NCBI GenBank assembly: GCA_946811695.1
Contig: OX328125.1
Span: 37,252,734-37,316,733, forward strand
Direction: 5' to 3'
Length of the DNA: 64,000 nt
DNA from: Gonocerus acuteangulatus
Taxonomy: Eukaryota > Arthropoda > Insecta > Hemiptera > Coreidae
The translations under genes and the position numbers were made by a program. Under the pieces are notes generated by a model that worked only from the letters and a program-made list of their open reading frames with translations, was not told where the DNA came from and ran no database searches. Shown here piece after piece: positions 34,944-45,838 of the stretch (position 1 is its first letter; every line of letters begins with the position of its first letter).

Positions 34944-37086
34944 ATAAATAAATAATAAATAAAAAAAAAAAAAAAAAAAAAAAAAAAGACAAAAATCATT
35001 TCGATTGTAGGAGACATATAGTTATATCTTGGAATAAAAGAGCGTTGATTTGAGATGTGTAAGAAGTATGTGGATGTATGGACTACCCTCTGTCAGTAAA
35101 TCATGTAAGTCATAAGGAATCGTCAAGTTGCTGCGTTGTCTGCAGTCGGTCAGTACATGTTTGACAGTTAGAGTTCTGTTGCATTGTCGACAAAGGGGTC
35201 TTTCTGTTTTGTCTAGTAAGTACGAATGGGTGAGTCGGGTGTGTCCTATCCGAAGCCTGGATAAAATTACTTCGTCTCTACGAGAGAATTGTTCTTTTAC
35301 CCAGGCTTTGGTCGTATTTTTAATTTCTCTTAATTTGCAATTACTTTTAAACCAATTTGTCTCCCATTCGAACAGTGTGTTAGTTCGTAAGGTTTTAGTC
35401 AAGTCTGATGACGTCACAGTGTTTATATCTGGTATGGGTCGGTTTGTAGCCAGTTTTGCCTGTAAGTCCACTGCTGTACTCATATCGATGTACTCGTGTC
35501 CGGGTAGCCAAAACAATGTAATATGTTTGTTTTCGTTTTGAAGAATGTTTATTTGAGTAAATATCTGGTGAATAATAGGGTGTGTGTTATAAATGTTCTG
35601 TAATGACATTAAGGAACTTAAGGAATCCGTACAAACTGTAATCATGTCAGTGTCTGCATTATGAACGTTAGTCAGTGCCAAAAGTATTCCGTAAAGTTCT
35701 GCGGTGTATATTGTCGTTGGTTCTGGCAATTTCATTTGGTACGTAACGTCATTTACAATGGCAGCCGCCCCTGTCCCAGATTCCGTCTTGGATCCGTCGG
35801 TATAAGTGAATAATGTTCTTGGATTTTGTCTTATTATGGTGTTAATTTTATTTTTATAAAATAGTGAGGAGGTCGGTTCTGTCTTTTTGTATTTCGTCAG
35901 AGTCAAGTCAATCCTTAAGTTCCTTAATTTCCAGGGTGGTGTGTCGGTGAATTTGTTTTTAAGAATTGTAGATTCTCTTATAATTGAATTCCTTCTACCT
36001 TCTAGAGATCTTACTATAAAAGGTTTTCTTTTCGAATTTAATTCGAGGTATTTATTAAAATTGACGTTCTCTAGAAAACAATTAACACAAGGCGTTTCAA
36101 GTCCTTTTGATTTGATATAAAATGAAGAGCACAACATTGCACGCCTGTACTGCAGTGGGGGTTCTCCTGCCAAGGCGCAAAGGCTATCTGAAGGGCTGGT
36201 TCTGAAAGCTCCTGTGACAAGCCTGAGTCCTGTGTTGTGTATAGTGTCGAGTAGTCTTAAGGTTGTAGGACTGGCAGATGAATATGCTATACATCCATAA
36301 TCCAGAAGAGACCTGGTGTAAGATCGATAGAATGTAAGCATGGTGCATTTGTCAGCACCCCATTTGGTGTTACTAAGGATTCTTAACAAATTCAATGACT
36401 TTTTGCATTTGGTGAGAAGTCCTTTTAGGTGGGGTAACCATGTTAGTTTTTTGTCTAGTGTCATACCTAGGAAAGTCAGTAAGTCGGTTTTATCAAGGAT
36501 TGTCTGATGTAATGTTAAGTGAGCTCTTTGATTTGCTCTTTTTCTAGAGAATATTATGTATTTCGTTTTGTCTCTGGAAAACCTAAATCCTGTAAAAGAG
36601 GACCACTTGTCTAAGTTATTTAATGTGTTCTGTATCTGTAGTTTACCTATCTTGATATCTGTGTATGTCGTGTAGATGAGGAGGTCATCAGCGTACAGGC
36701 AATACGACACTCCTTGAGTAATACATCTAGTGACGGAATTTATTGCGATATTAAAGAGAGTCGTACTCAGCACACCTCCTTGAGGCACTCCATTCTCCTG
36801 TAAAAACTCATCTGAAAGAGCAGTACCTATTCTCACTCTGAATGATCTTCGGGAAAGATAGCTCTTCAAGTAAAGCATGACTTGGCCTTGTACACCCCAT
36901 TCTAGTAGCTGAGCCAGTATTAGTCGTCTCCACACTCTGTCATAGGCTTTTTCCAGGTCCAATGACACCGCTATTACGGAGCTTTTGTTTTGAAAGGCAT
37001 CTAAAATATCATTTTCAAGCCTAGCAATGTGGTGCATAGTAGAATGCATTGGCCTAAACCCACATTGAAATACTGAGAAAATTTAA
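34703..37086 (-). mobile_element. I-like LINE (RT + RNase H), 5'-truncated
   Basis: Minus strand. A single long ORF, a 3' UTR with T/A homopolymers, and a (TAAA)n-type tail at about 34703-34730. The body is cut off at about 37086, where a 16-bp-arm palindrome begins. RNase H after the RT and a C-terminal CCHC knuckle distinguish it from the Jockey copies on the left. A diverged relative of its C-terminus lies at about 22.1 kb. The A-rich stretches 34811-34830 and 34906-34987 lie within the 3' UTR, so the transcript strand carries poly-T there, which is unusual. Confidence 0.88.
35022..37086 (-). CDS. LINE reverse transcriptase / RNase H, N-terminally truncated but otherwise open
   Basis: The frame is open from the truncation point (IFSVFQCGFRPMHST) to the stop at 35022, about 688 codons with no internal stop. 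It contains RT motif A VSLDLEKAYDRVWRR, motif B NGVPQGGVLSTTLF and motif C YCLYADDLLIY. RNase H follows with TYTDGSKTESGTGAA (first Asp), TAELYGILLAL (Glu), VCTDSLSSL (second Asp) and LFWLPGHEYID (His/Asp region). A zinc knuckle CRQC...H...C is near the C-terminus. Endonuclease and ORF1 are missing. The open frame suggests a recent insertion, although the missing promoter and endonuclease make it inactive by itself. Confidence 0.9.
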
Positions 37087-37138
37087 AACACGTCGTTAAT
37101 TACGTGTTTTAAATTTTATTTAACAAGCTGACTGATTC

Positions 37139-37930
37139 TAAAAATCGAAATAGGCCCCTACAAATTTGAAAGAGTGCAGGAATTCACATACGTTGGATCT
37201 CTTGTAACATCCACCAATAAGATGCCCAAAGAGATAAGCAGGAGGATAATGTCGGCCAAACGTTGCTGTTTTGGCCTAATGACGCAAATAAGGAGCCGAC
37301 TACTCACAAAGCAAATATCAGAGTGTACAAGACCCTGATTAGATCGGTACTGACCTACGCCTCGCAAGCATGGACCATCACCAAGGTCGATGAGAATGAT
37401 TTGCTGATTTTTGAAAAAAAAAAAAAAACTTAAGACGCATTTCACTTCACGGCCCTGTGAAAGAAGGTCAAATTTGGAGGAGACATAAAAACCGATAGCT
37501 TTATAGTTTATATAATGACTTGAACGTTGTCAACTTCATAAAGCTCCGACGGATTGGGCGGTTCGTCGTACGAATGATGGAAGGAGAGATACCAAGGAAG
37601 GTACTCAAAGCCAGGATGGAACGAACTAGGAGGAGAGGGAGACCCAAGCTAAGATGAGTGGATGGTGTGGCAGCTGATGCAAGGGTCCTTCTCAATATAC
37701 CGAACTAGGAGGAGAGAGAGACCCAGGCTAAGATGGGTGGATGGTGTGGCAGCTGATGCAAGGGTCCTTCTCAATACACCGAACTAGGAGGAGAGGGAGA
37801 CCCAGGCTAAGATGGGTGGATGGTGTGGCAGTTGATGCAAGGGTCCTTCTCAATACATCGAAATGGAAGGCGGCGGCAGCAGATAGAGATGGTTGGCGGA
37901 AGCTCATAGGGTTGTAGCGCCAAGAAAGAA
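37139..37930 (+). pseudogene. RTE/CR1-like LINE C-terminal region, broken
   Basis: Plus strand. YKFERVQEFTYVGSLVTSTN and KEISRRIMSAKRCCFGLMTQ, then RSRLLTKQI, LIRSVLTYASQAWTITKVDE and, after a frameshift near an A-run, FIKLRRIGRFVVRMM, IPRKVLKARMERTRRRGRPK. This is the post-RT region of a common arthropod RTE/CR1-type LINE. The RT core lies further upstream and is missing, replaced at about 37120 by the neighbouring LINE and palindrome. A 79-bp segment is triplicated (separate entry), which shifts the frame each time. The end reads KAAAADRDGWRKLI before a stop. Confidence 0.78.
37622..37858. repeat. 79-bp triplication inside a LINE relic
   Basis: Units begin CGAACTAGGAGGAGAGGGAG at 37622, 37701 and 37780 and are nearly identical. 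As 79 is not a multiple of 3, the duplication destroyed the LINE frame and arose after or as part of its decay. Confidence 0.93.
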
Positions 37931-39821
37931 GAAGATTCTAAAAAACATTTTTTTCTGGTGAATACCAACTTTTACTTCTTATTTTGCTGAATGAGAAGAA
38001 AAATATATTTGTTATTAACATTTGGTTAAATTATTAAAACAAATAATTTCGTTCCTGAACAACCCCCAATCCCCTGACCAAACTTCAAGAAAAGTTTGTC
38101 TTGTGAAGAGAGAGTTGTCTCACTTTAGAAATACTAGTGCGATATGTTGTAAAAAAAAATGATCTATTAGAAGTTAGGGCTTATCCCGGAAAGGAGCAGA
38201 AATAGCTCCCCGGCCTTCTCAATGTTCGCTCTTGGAAAACACTATTATCAATATGTTTCTCATGTTCTAGCCTTATTTTACTAAATTACTATTCTTACTG
38301 ATAAAGGGAATTTAAAACAAAAACAACCAATTAAAAAGTGGGTTAAACAAAGACAAAAACCCGTTCCAAGAATAAAACTAACATTTTTCAAGTTTTAAGC
38401 AATTATTTCTCCAATTGACAATGCCCCATCTAACATTTTTTCAGAACTGTTTTATTAGAGAATTTAGTAAGCTTTCGAATGGTCACCTTCCACTTACCAC
38501 GATTTCCCAACCATTTTCGAGATATTCATAAAAATATATGAAGATCCTAAAACATTTCATGCCCTTTAATAAAATATTTTTGTCGAATACTTCCTTAACT
38601 CTGTTTGTGTTTAACACATGCCGTTCTAAAGGTTATTTAGAAAAAAACGTGTTTTTTTAAGGAAACCCCCAATTTTCTCTGCTTGTACACATAATTTTTG
38701 AATGTTGCATATTTTTTTCAAAACCAGCAATTTTCTTCAAGGCTAATGCACTTTCAATGTTAACAAGTGTCTTTTATAAACTAAAATAACTGTTCAAAAA
38801 GTTGATATTGATAAAAGCGTCTAGTTAGCGACAGTTTTTTCAAGAATCACTACTCATCCAAAAATAATTCACCAAGCAGCTGAATCTCGCACAAGTTTAC
38901 TCACAATTTAATTACCTTTCCAACGGTATCTCAGAACTAACATTATCAATAAAAATAATTGGAAATTTAGATGGGAAAACAACTAATAAATAAAAGTAAT
39001 ATAATGTTTATTTTTGAGATCTTTTCAGAAATAAATAAAAAAATTGCTCTTGATAAAATTGATATTTATCGATTAAAATAACCTATTAAACTTGAATAAA
39101 AAAAAATTAGAAAATTATAAACATTACTACAACTGAACTTGTCCTTGCAGAGCACACTGACATTTGGTCATGACCGCTGATCTAGTCATTCAATTACATC
39201 AAGGTTAGCTCTCAATTCCACACATGGTTCGTGAATCCTTGTGGTCCCTTGGTTAATGTCCTGAAAGGGTACTTTTTACACTTGCAACTTAAGCCAATCC
39301 CACACATAAAAATGAACCGACATCAACTCAGGGCTTCGGGCCGCCCAAAACACAGGGCCAAATCTACCAATCCATCTTCTTAGATAATTGTGATTGAAGT
39401 TTATCATAGCTTGTCCGTTTTGAGTTGGATACCAATCCATTTGCTACGATAGTCTTTCAAGTGGCATTTCTCGAAGCAACGCCTCTTGAAGAAGAACTAT
39501 CCTGATCTGTTCGGAACAAAAACAGATAGAAACGTGCGGTTGGCCAACTACATTTCTGGTCTAGTTTTACTCCCTTAAGAATTTTCATCAACTTGCAATA
39601 CGTCCGTAACAGGCCAGTAAGGGCCCAGAGGGGTGATACTGTAGAGATATCTGATTCTAGATCATACGGTGCACTAGGGAGATAGTTTGGTCAGTACTAT
39701 GCTCCGGAGACCTGATTTTTCCCTTTGCAGGTTAATTATATAATTAAAGGATGGTGATCCTTGAGAAGTCTGGGGCCCCAAATCCAATCCTCGAACAATG
39801 ACACTAGAAGAAAAAATCTTT
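37931..39821. other. No gene recognised; second copy of a dispersed repeat
   Basis: Positions 38436-38605 match 18795-18978 (AGTAAGCTTTCGAATGGTCA and ACGATTTCCCAACCATTTTC). Elsewhere AT-rich sequence without motif. Confidence 0.4.
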
Positions 39822-39893
39822 AGAGCACGCTCGGGTTTTGAACCTGGTTCCTCCAGTTAGTCAAGTGCTCTACCACTGAGCTAACCTCGCCCC
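39822..39893 (-). other. tRNA-like sequence, probably a SINE head or tRNA pseudogene
   Basis: Read on the minus strand it starts GGGGCGAGGTTAGCTCAGTG and contains a good A box (TTAGCTCAGTGG) and a near-canonical B box (GGTTCAAAACC) about 35 nt apart over a total of 72 nt. The acceptor ends (GGGGCGA and ...GTGCTC) do not pair and no clean anticodon stem forms, so it is not a working tRNA gene. No A-rich tail or target duplication was located. Confidence 0.55.
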
Positions 39894-39978
39894 ATCTGTA
39901 CACATTAGCTTTGATGAATGATCAGAGCAAAGTTTTTGAGTAGCCCCCTAAAAAAACGATGTATCTTCTATATATATG

Positions 39979-40038
<60 letters not shown>

Positions 40039-40041
<3 letters not shown>

Positions 40042-41299
40042 TGAATCCTCTCTATAGCGGATACCATTGGGTCCGTAAAAAATGTCCGTTATTGGGAGGT
40101 TAATGAAATCCACTTTTTTAAAAGCAGTGCATTTTGTATTTCTTTTACAGCTGTCATTATCCACAATGCCGCGTCCAGTACATTAGTAACATAATCGCTT
40201 GATTCCATTTTTGTAATAGCTTCCCGAAGAAATCGTTTTCTGTAATGTGTTTTGAAATTTTTAATAATGCCGAGATCGAGGGGCTGGAGGCAAAATGTCA
40301 TATTCGGTGGAAAAAACTGAATTTTAACATTTATTGGATGCATCTGTGGGTGGCATGTCGCGTTGTCCATAAAGAAAATTACACGCTGTTTTCGATGTCG
40401 CATTCTCTGATCGAAAGTTTTTAGTCATTCGCATATTATAGGCATTGTGATAGGCCACGCTTTTTTGTTAGCTTGCCAAGATATTCTTGAAGTATTAACG
40501 TTAATGTTCTTAAAACAACGAGGTTTTAATGATTTACTGCTTATTAACGGCTGTTTAAAATCACCTTCGGTATTTACGCACAACATAACAGTTAAACGAT
40601 CTTTGCTTTGTTCGTCTTCTGTACACGTTTACCCTTTCAGAATCATTGTCTTGTTTGGCAGGGCCTGAAAAAATAAAGCCTTTTCATCAAAATTAAATAT
40701 ATTTTTAGCCACATAGTCATGGCAAATGTAAACCTGTTTGTTTTTCCAATCTTAAACTAAATCAACATTAACTGATGCACTTTCACCACATATCATCTGA
40801 AAACTACGCGAACTTTGAAGTCTGCGTTTTGCCGACATCAAACTTCGCGCCCAGGTCTCTAACACAAAGCTTTAAACTGTCATACACTTTTAAAACTTAC
40901 ACTTAATTTTTTAGAGTTACACTCGTTCTTTTCGGAGTTCATGACTAGATACAAACTGAATAAAACCTGCTGAAAAATGGTGCAATAAAACAAGATGTGG
41001 TTCCTGGAATAGTAGGGTGAGGTTTACTCTTAACATTTTAGTAGAAATGCCTGACAGGTGTGCTTTTTCTTGAGATTCTGAGAATCCAATTAAATATTTT
41101 GCCCTGCTGTCCGCTATTGGGAGTTGAAATCAGTGATATGGGTCCGATTTTAGGAGTCCGTTGTCCATAAGTAGAGGGTCCGCTATTGAGAGGTGCTAAT
41201 GCATTGATTTAAAGGAGTTTTCGCCGGGACCATGGCTATACTGTCCGTTCATAGAGGTGTCCCCCTATTTGGAGGTGTCCGTTACAGGAGGTTTCACTG
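40039..41299 (-). mobile_element. Tigger/pogo DNA transposon, internally deleted
   Basis: Ends CAGTGAATCCTCTCTATAGC (left) and, inverted, CAGTGAAACCTCCTGTAACG (right), flanked by TA on both sides (40037-40038, 41300-41301) inside (AT)n. Length 1261 bp, about half that of an intact element. It retains the C-terminal half of the transposase on the minus strand and lacks the CENP-B-like DNA-binding half. A sister with identical terminal type lies at 59699-60550. Confidence 0.9.
40089..40860 (-). pseudogene. Tigger transposase, DDE half
   Basis: Minus strand. IFNFDEKALFFQALP (first catalytic Asp), DRLTVMLCVNTEGDFK and KPRCFKNINVN lie in frames upstream. The open frame 40403-40089 holds the second Asp in VIFFMDNATCHP, followed by FPPNMTFCLQPLDLGIIKNF, the invariant region before the third acidic residue. 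A stop and shifts separate the parts, and the N-terminal HTH/CENP-B domain is absent. The family cuts and pastes elements into TA sites. Confidence 0.87.
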
Positions 41300-41357
<58 letters not shown>

Positions 41358-41372
41358 CATATATATATATTT

Positions 41373-42664
41373 TGTAATGATATTTTACATTACATATTTA
41401 AAAGTTTTAAAATTAACACAGAAAATTCTGAAAATCCAAAAAGCTCATTGATATGTTGAATTCATTGAGATAAACAAATATTATTTGTTATATTGGTCTA
41501 GCAGTGGATACAGTTAGCATTGGATACCCGTTGGACACTCCCGCCAAGAAACAACGCCATTCCTTATGCAGCTCTAGTAGAGGCTGTTACAAGCCAGTCT
41601 GTGAAAAGGTGGCTCCAGTCTCATATGTCAGTCTATTGAAAGCAGTTCAGTCTTTTGAGTTGTAATGGAAGAAACAGTCACATACATGTCAGTCTATTAA
41701 AAGCAGTTCAGTTTACAAGAAGATACAGTCTCATAAGTGCAGTTCAGTGAAAAGAAGATACAGTTGTAAAGAAGATCCGGTCCTATACAGTTAATACCGA
41801 GTTGGCTTTATATCAGGTAATGCTTGTTTATCTATGCCTGGACGTAACTTATCTATGAGTTTTTTCTTCTTTTGTTTTGGTTTTTTTATTATTTAAAATT
41901 ATCTTTGTTTTACTTTACTGGACTCGAACCCCACCCCTGAGATAAAGAGTTTTTAAAATTAAAAATGATAAAATTTTTATTATATTGGCTTCTAACGTAG
42001 AGGCGTAACGTAAATAAACTTATTAAAAATATTTCTTTTTATTTTATATTATAACATTTTGGCACATCAACGTGTGGCTAAAATAAATTTATTTTAGTTT
42101 AATTACAACATTTTGGCGCCCAAAGTGGGGCAATTCTCTAATTAAAAATATTTTAAATAATTATTTTATTTTAATTATAACATTTTTGGCACATCAACGT
42201 GTGGCTAAAATAAATTTATTTTAGTTTAATTATAACATTTTGGCGTCCAACTAGTTGGCTAAGTAAAGTAATAATAAATAAATTAAAATGTCGGAAAGTA
42301 GTATTTTAAATATTTCGAATGGAAGCCAGAATGTGTCTGGTGATGACGTCATCCAATGCGAGGAAGTTGAATACGCCGAACCGGCCGTTGTTGTTAGTGG
42401 CGAGTTCCTACAACCAATACAGGAAATAAAATACGTGGAACCAATAGCTAATACTATTGGCGAGGTCCTGCAAATGTTACTAAGCCAAAATAGCCAATTA
42501 AAAACAGAACTATGCAACCAAATTAGAACATCATTCGATAACTTTGAAAAGAAAATATCTAAAAATATAGACATTAACATCGAGTTGCTAAAACAAGGTA
42601 TAAATGGGCATGATAAAAAATCACATCGACGTGTGGCTAAAATAAATTTATTTTAGTTAATTAT

Positions 42665-42668
<4 letters not shown>
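41373..42668 (+). mobile_element. LTR retrotransposon remnant inserted in (AT)n
   Basis: The left LTR runs 41373 (TGTAATGATATTTTACATTA) to about 42056 (TATTATAACA). Its close relative at 48571-49290 defines these ends. Next come four PBS-like starts, each TTTTGGC followed by GCCCAAAGTGGGGC or a related sequence, at about 42057, 42112, 42186 and 42240, with ~54-73-bp spacing. Then a gag-like ORF start, and finally a copy of the leader unit (42622-42668). (AT)n stands directly on both sides. No protease, RT or integrase is left. Confidence 0.75.
42288..42656 (+). pseudogene. N-terminal gag-like fragment of the LTR element
   Basis: Starts at ATG 42288, right after the leader. About 110 acidic codons (MSESSILNISNGSQNVSGDD, later EVLQMLLSQNSQLKTEL and FDNFEKKISKNIDINIELLK, probably coiled) before the frame enters a leader-unit copy and stops. 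Position directly behind PBS-like sequences suggests gag; no CCHC knuckle or capsid motif is reached. Confidence 0.5.
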
Positions 42669-42704
<36 letters not shown>

Positions 42705-42708
<4 letters not shown>

Positions 42709-44351
42709 TTTTAAAAACTTTTTTTCTGATCCTTGGTCAGGAAAGGGCCACATTTCTTGTCAGTTCTTCCGGATTGCATCATCAGGTTCTCCTCCCCATT
42801 AAGAGGGGCAATACATGCTAATAATGCAACCTCTGCTATCTAGTGGAGCCATTCACGAACAGAAGTTCATTAAATGTAAACTAATAGCCAAAATAGAATG
42901 CAGAATCCTGGCTAGAAAATAGGTGACAGTTTAGTGGTTGGCTCACTATACTGGCTTGGAAATCTTAATACAGATTGTAGGCAACTGGAAAATAAACCAC
43001 TAAATTATTTGGCAGGAAAACTTTTATTCAGTAAGTTCCTATTAAATTAAATAACTCTGCTCAGAGTGGTTTGGGTAGAAAAATATAGATATACGAATAA
43101 AAAAAGTCAACTCAGTAAATTTCTTAGTTTAAAAATTGTGAATGTATAAAAAAATACCTAGGATATAAAAAGTACAGGAAATCTAGGACAACACAACTGG
43201 TTTATCAATATTTGAAAAAACCCAAACCATATTGAGTAAGAGTTATCAGATTATTATCACAGAGTTTAATTTTTAAAGTTCTAACGACATTTCTCATAAT
43301 GGTTTTTGAAATAAATTAGTCTTCATTATGTTAAATAAAAATTTTTCTTAATTAAATATATAATATATACATGTGTATATGTACAAAATATATCTACAAT
43401 TTCAGCACAGGGCATGTGTGCCTCCATGAATGACAACAGATTATTGTCATAAAGCATCACTTTAAAGCATAGAATACACGTATTTAATGAACGTATAATA
43501 TAAAAAATATTAAAAAAATTAAATAGATTTTGTGCTTTTACAATTAATTCTTCAGTAATACACAATAATTGTCTTATAAAAATAAAAAAAATGTGACAAT
43601 ACAACCTTCAAGTAATCGTTTTTAAATCTACTCTATATAATTATGTTTAATTGATTTATTTTGAATTATTTATATTTAATGTGCCTGTGTACTTACATTT
43701 AAGCACATACATATATTTTATAACAATTATAAAATTCTTAATAACTATAATAACAATTAGTTCTATTAATAATATAGTTAAAACTAAAGGCATATATAAT
43801 ATTAAATCACAGATAAAGTTTATAGAAGATTCCAGATATCATAAGAATCTTCTTAAAGCTATCGGGGACTTCTTGATATTTTATCTCCCAATTTTAAAAT
43901 TTGAGACTTCTGTAAAAGCAAATATAAAAAAAAATCATTAATTCAAAAGATTTCAAATGATAAAATTTCCCATTTAAATTTATTATTTCATATCAATTTT
44001 ATTACTAATAATAACTAGACAATGTAGTTGATAAAAAAAGTATAGAACATTAAACTATCACAAAATAATAGTATTTTTATTCTTTAATTCATACACACTG
44101 AAACATGGAAAGTGCTCTCACATTTAGATGAAGTCGCAAAACATTAAATTACTCATTATTCAAAACAAAATTTAAAAACAGAAACAAAAATAATTGACTC
44201 AATACACTTTGAATTAAAATTACAAAATTTGAATAAGCACACAAGTAGTTATTCACAAGAAGCAAAAAAATATGAAGATGCGCAATAAAAAAATTATTCT
44301 AAAACACATTGTAAATAATGATCCACATGTTAAATTAATCAAATTGCCTAA
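42705..44351. other. Intergenic AT-rich DNA, nothing recognised
   Basis: Very AT-rich beyond 43300. Frames such as 43651-43941 (plus) are low-complexity Ile/Tyr/Lys sequences without motif. It lies 3' of the formin gene. Confidence 0.4.
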
Positions 44352-45441
44352 CAAGGGGAGTATACAGCAATGGGGTCACCGATTTGGACCAATTTTTTTC
44401 TGGTGATTCTACATTGAAAAATAGTCGATACATGTCCGAGCGTTCCGTCCAATGCGCCTTAGGAGCCGAGAAATAAAATAAAATAGGTTTAAAGTGCTTT
44501 ATTTTTTATATCGAGTTTAAAAAATGATATCGACATGATTCTTTCACCAATTCATTCTTTTTATAGAGTAGATTAAAAGAAAAATATAATCGTTAAACAA
44601 TAATTTATATTTCGTCAAATATATTCAAAAATATGCTTACGTTTTCAGGTAAACTAGTATTATACATTTTTCTACACCAAAAATAATAGCAGATTTAAAA
44701 TCATCACCCCAAGAAACCCTAATATAGTGAATATCATTGAAAACAAAAAATAATGATTTTTCCCAGTCTGGAAAATCGGGGTGTTTCTACGTGTTCTGGA
44801 ATTGACTTTATATGCAAAAAAGTTTACATTTTATTTTTATTTTGAAAACCATTTTTCGCAAGTACCTTTTGAGATAATAGAATAGTCATTTATATGGTTA
44901 GAAAAAGGAGTCCTTTTTCTTTCGAAAGATTTCAATGACGTAAAAATCGGATTATCTCAAGGGGAGATATTGAATTCCAAAACGTCACATTACTTTTTTG
45001 CTTCCAAATTTTTAGCCTCTTCCAGACTGGGAAAAATCATTATTTTTTGTTTTCAATGATATTCACTATATTAGGGTTTCTTGGGGTGCTGATTTTAAAT
45101 CTGCTATTATTTTTGGTGTAGAAAAATGTATAATACTAGTTTACCTGAAAACGTAAGCATATTTTTGAATGTATTTGATGAAATATAAATTATTGTATAA
45201 CGATTATATTTTTCTTTTAATCTACTCTATAAAATGAATGAATTGTTGAAGGAATCATGTCGATATCATTTTTTAAACTCGATATAAAAAATAAAGCACT
45301 TTGAACCTATTTTATTTTATTTCTCGGCTCCTAAGGCGCATTGGACAGAACGCTCGGACACGTGTCGACTATTTTTCGATGTAGAATCACCAGAAAAAAA
45401 TTGGTCCAAATCGGTGACCCCATCACTGTATACTCCCCTTG
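44352..45441. mobile_element. Nonautonomous element with ~410-bp inverted arms
   Basis: Begins CAAGGGGAGTATACAGCAAT and ends with its inverse; both arms continue in register for about 410 bp (CGATTTGGACCAATTTTTTT, CCTTAGGAGCCGAGAAATAA, GGTAAACTAGTATTATACAT, CACCCCAAGAAACCCTAATA). The flanks give TAA on both sides (left CCTAA|CAAGG, right CCTTG|TAAGA), a 3-bp duplication as in PIF/Harbinger elements. No coding sense in the ~270-bp centre. A diverged right-half copy is at 60620-61037. Confidence 0.85.
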
Positions 45442-45744
45442 TAAGACAGAATATTATTATTGAGTCAATGTAGAAACTAGTCAAGCAATACTCATTTACC
45501 TAGTAAGTGTACGCTCTTAAAATATTCAAGTTTAATCAAAGTGTAATTTAAATTTCATTAGCTTCCACTTCGTTAATTAATTATTAACGTAATACATCAA
45601 ATTAAATTCTGGAATAGGTTAACCTCCATTATATCCATTTAATTTATTAATAAAAATTAACATTTTGTTCTTTTTTAAAAAAGGCGTGCTGAGTATCAGA
45701 CTTGATAAAATACATAGATACATTGTATTTTGAGACATTATTAC

Positions 45745-45838
45745 TTAGAAGTTATTACTTACAAGACCTCCTTCTCCTTTTTTCCCTTTCCTAATTTGGT
45801 ATTTACGTTCATCTTGCTTCCTCTTTGATTCTAACAAT
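45745..45838 (-). CDS. Formin last recognised exon: basic tail
   Basis: Acceptor ATTTCAG|ATTGTT. Encodes [20 protein letters not shown] and [10 protein letters not shown] before TAA (45745-45747). Basic tails of this kind follow FH2 in cappuccino/FMN formins and help bind partners such as Spire or microtubules. A perfect donor consensus GTAAGT lies at 45757-45762, so an alternative splice to a further exon, removing VSNNF, cannot be excluded. Confidence 0.75.

Noticed and set aside
35128..36120. Plus-strand frames across the I-like LINE
   Set aside because: Antisense shadows of the long minus-strand RT/RNase H frame.
39822..39893. Functional tRNA gene
   Set aside because: A and B boxes are good, but the acceptor and anticodon stems do not pair.
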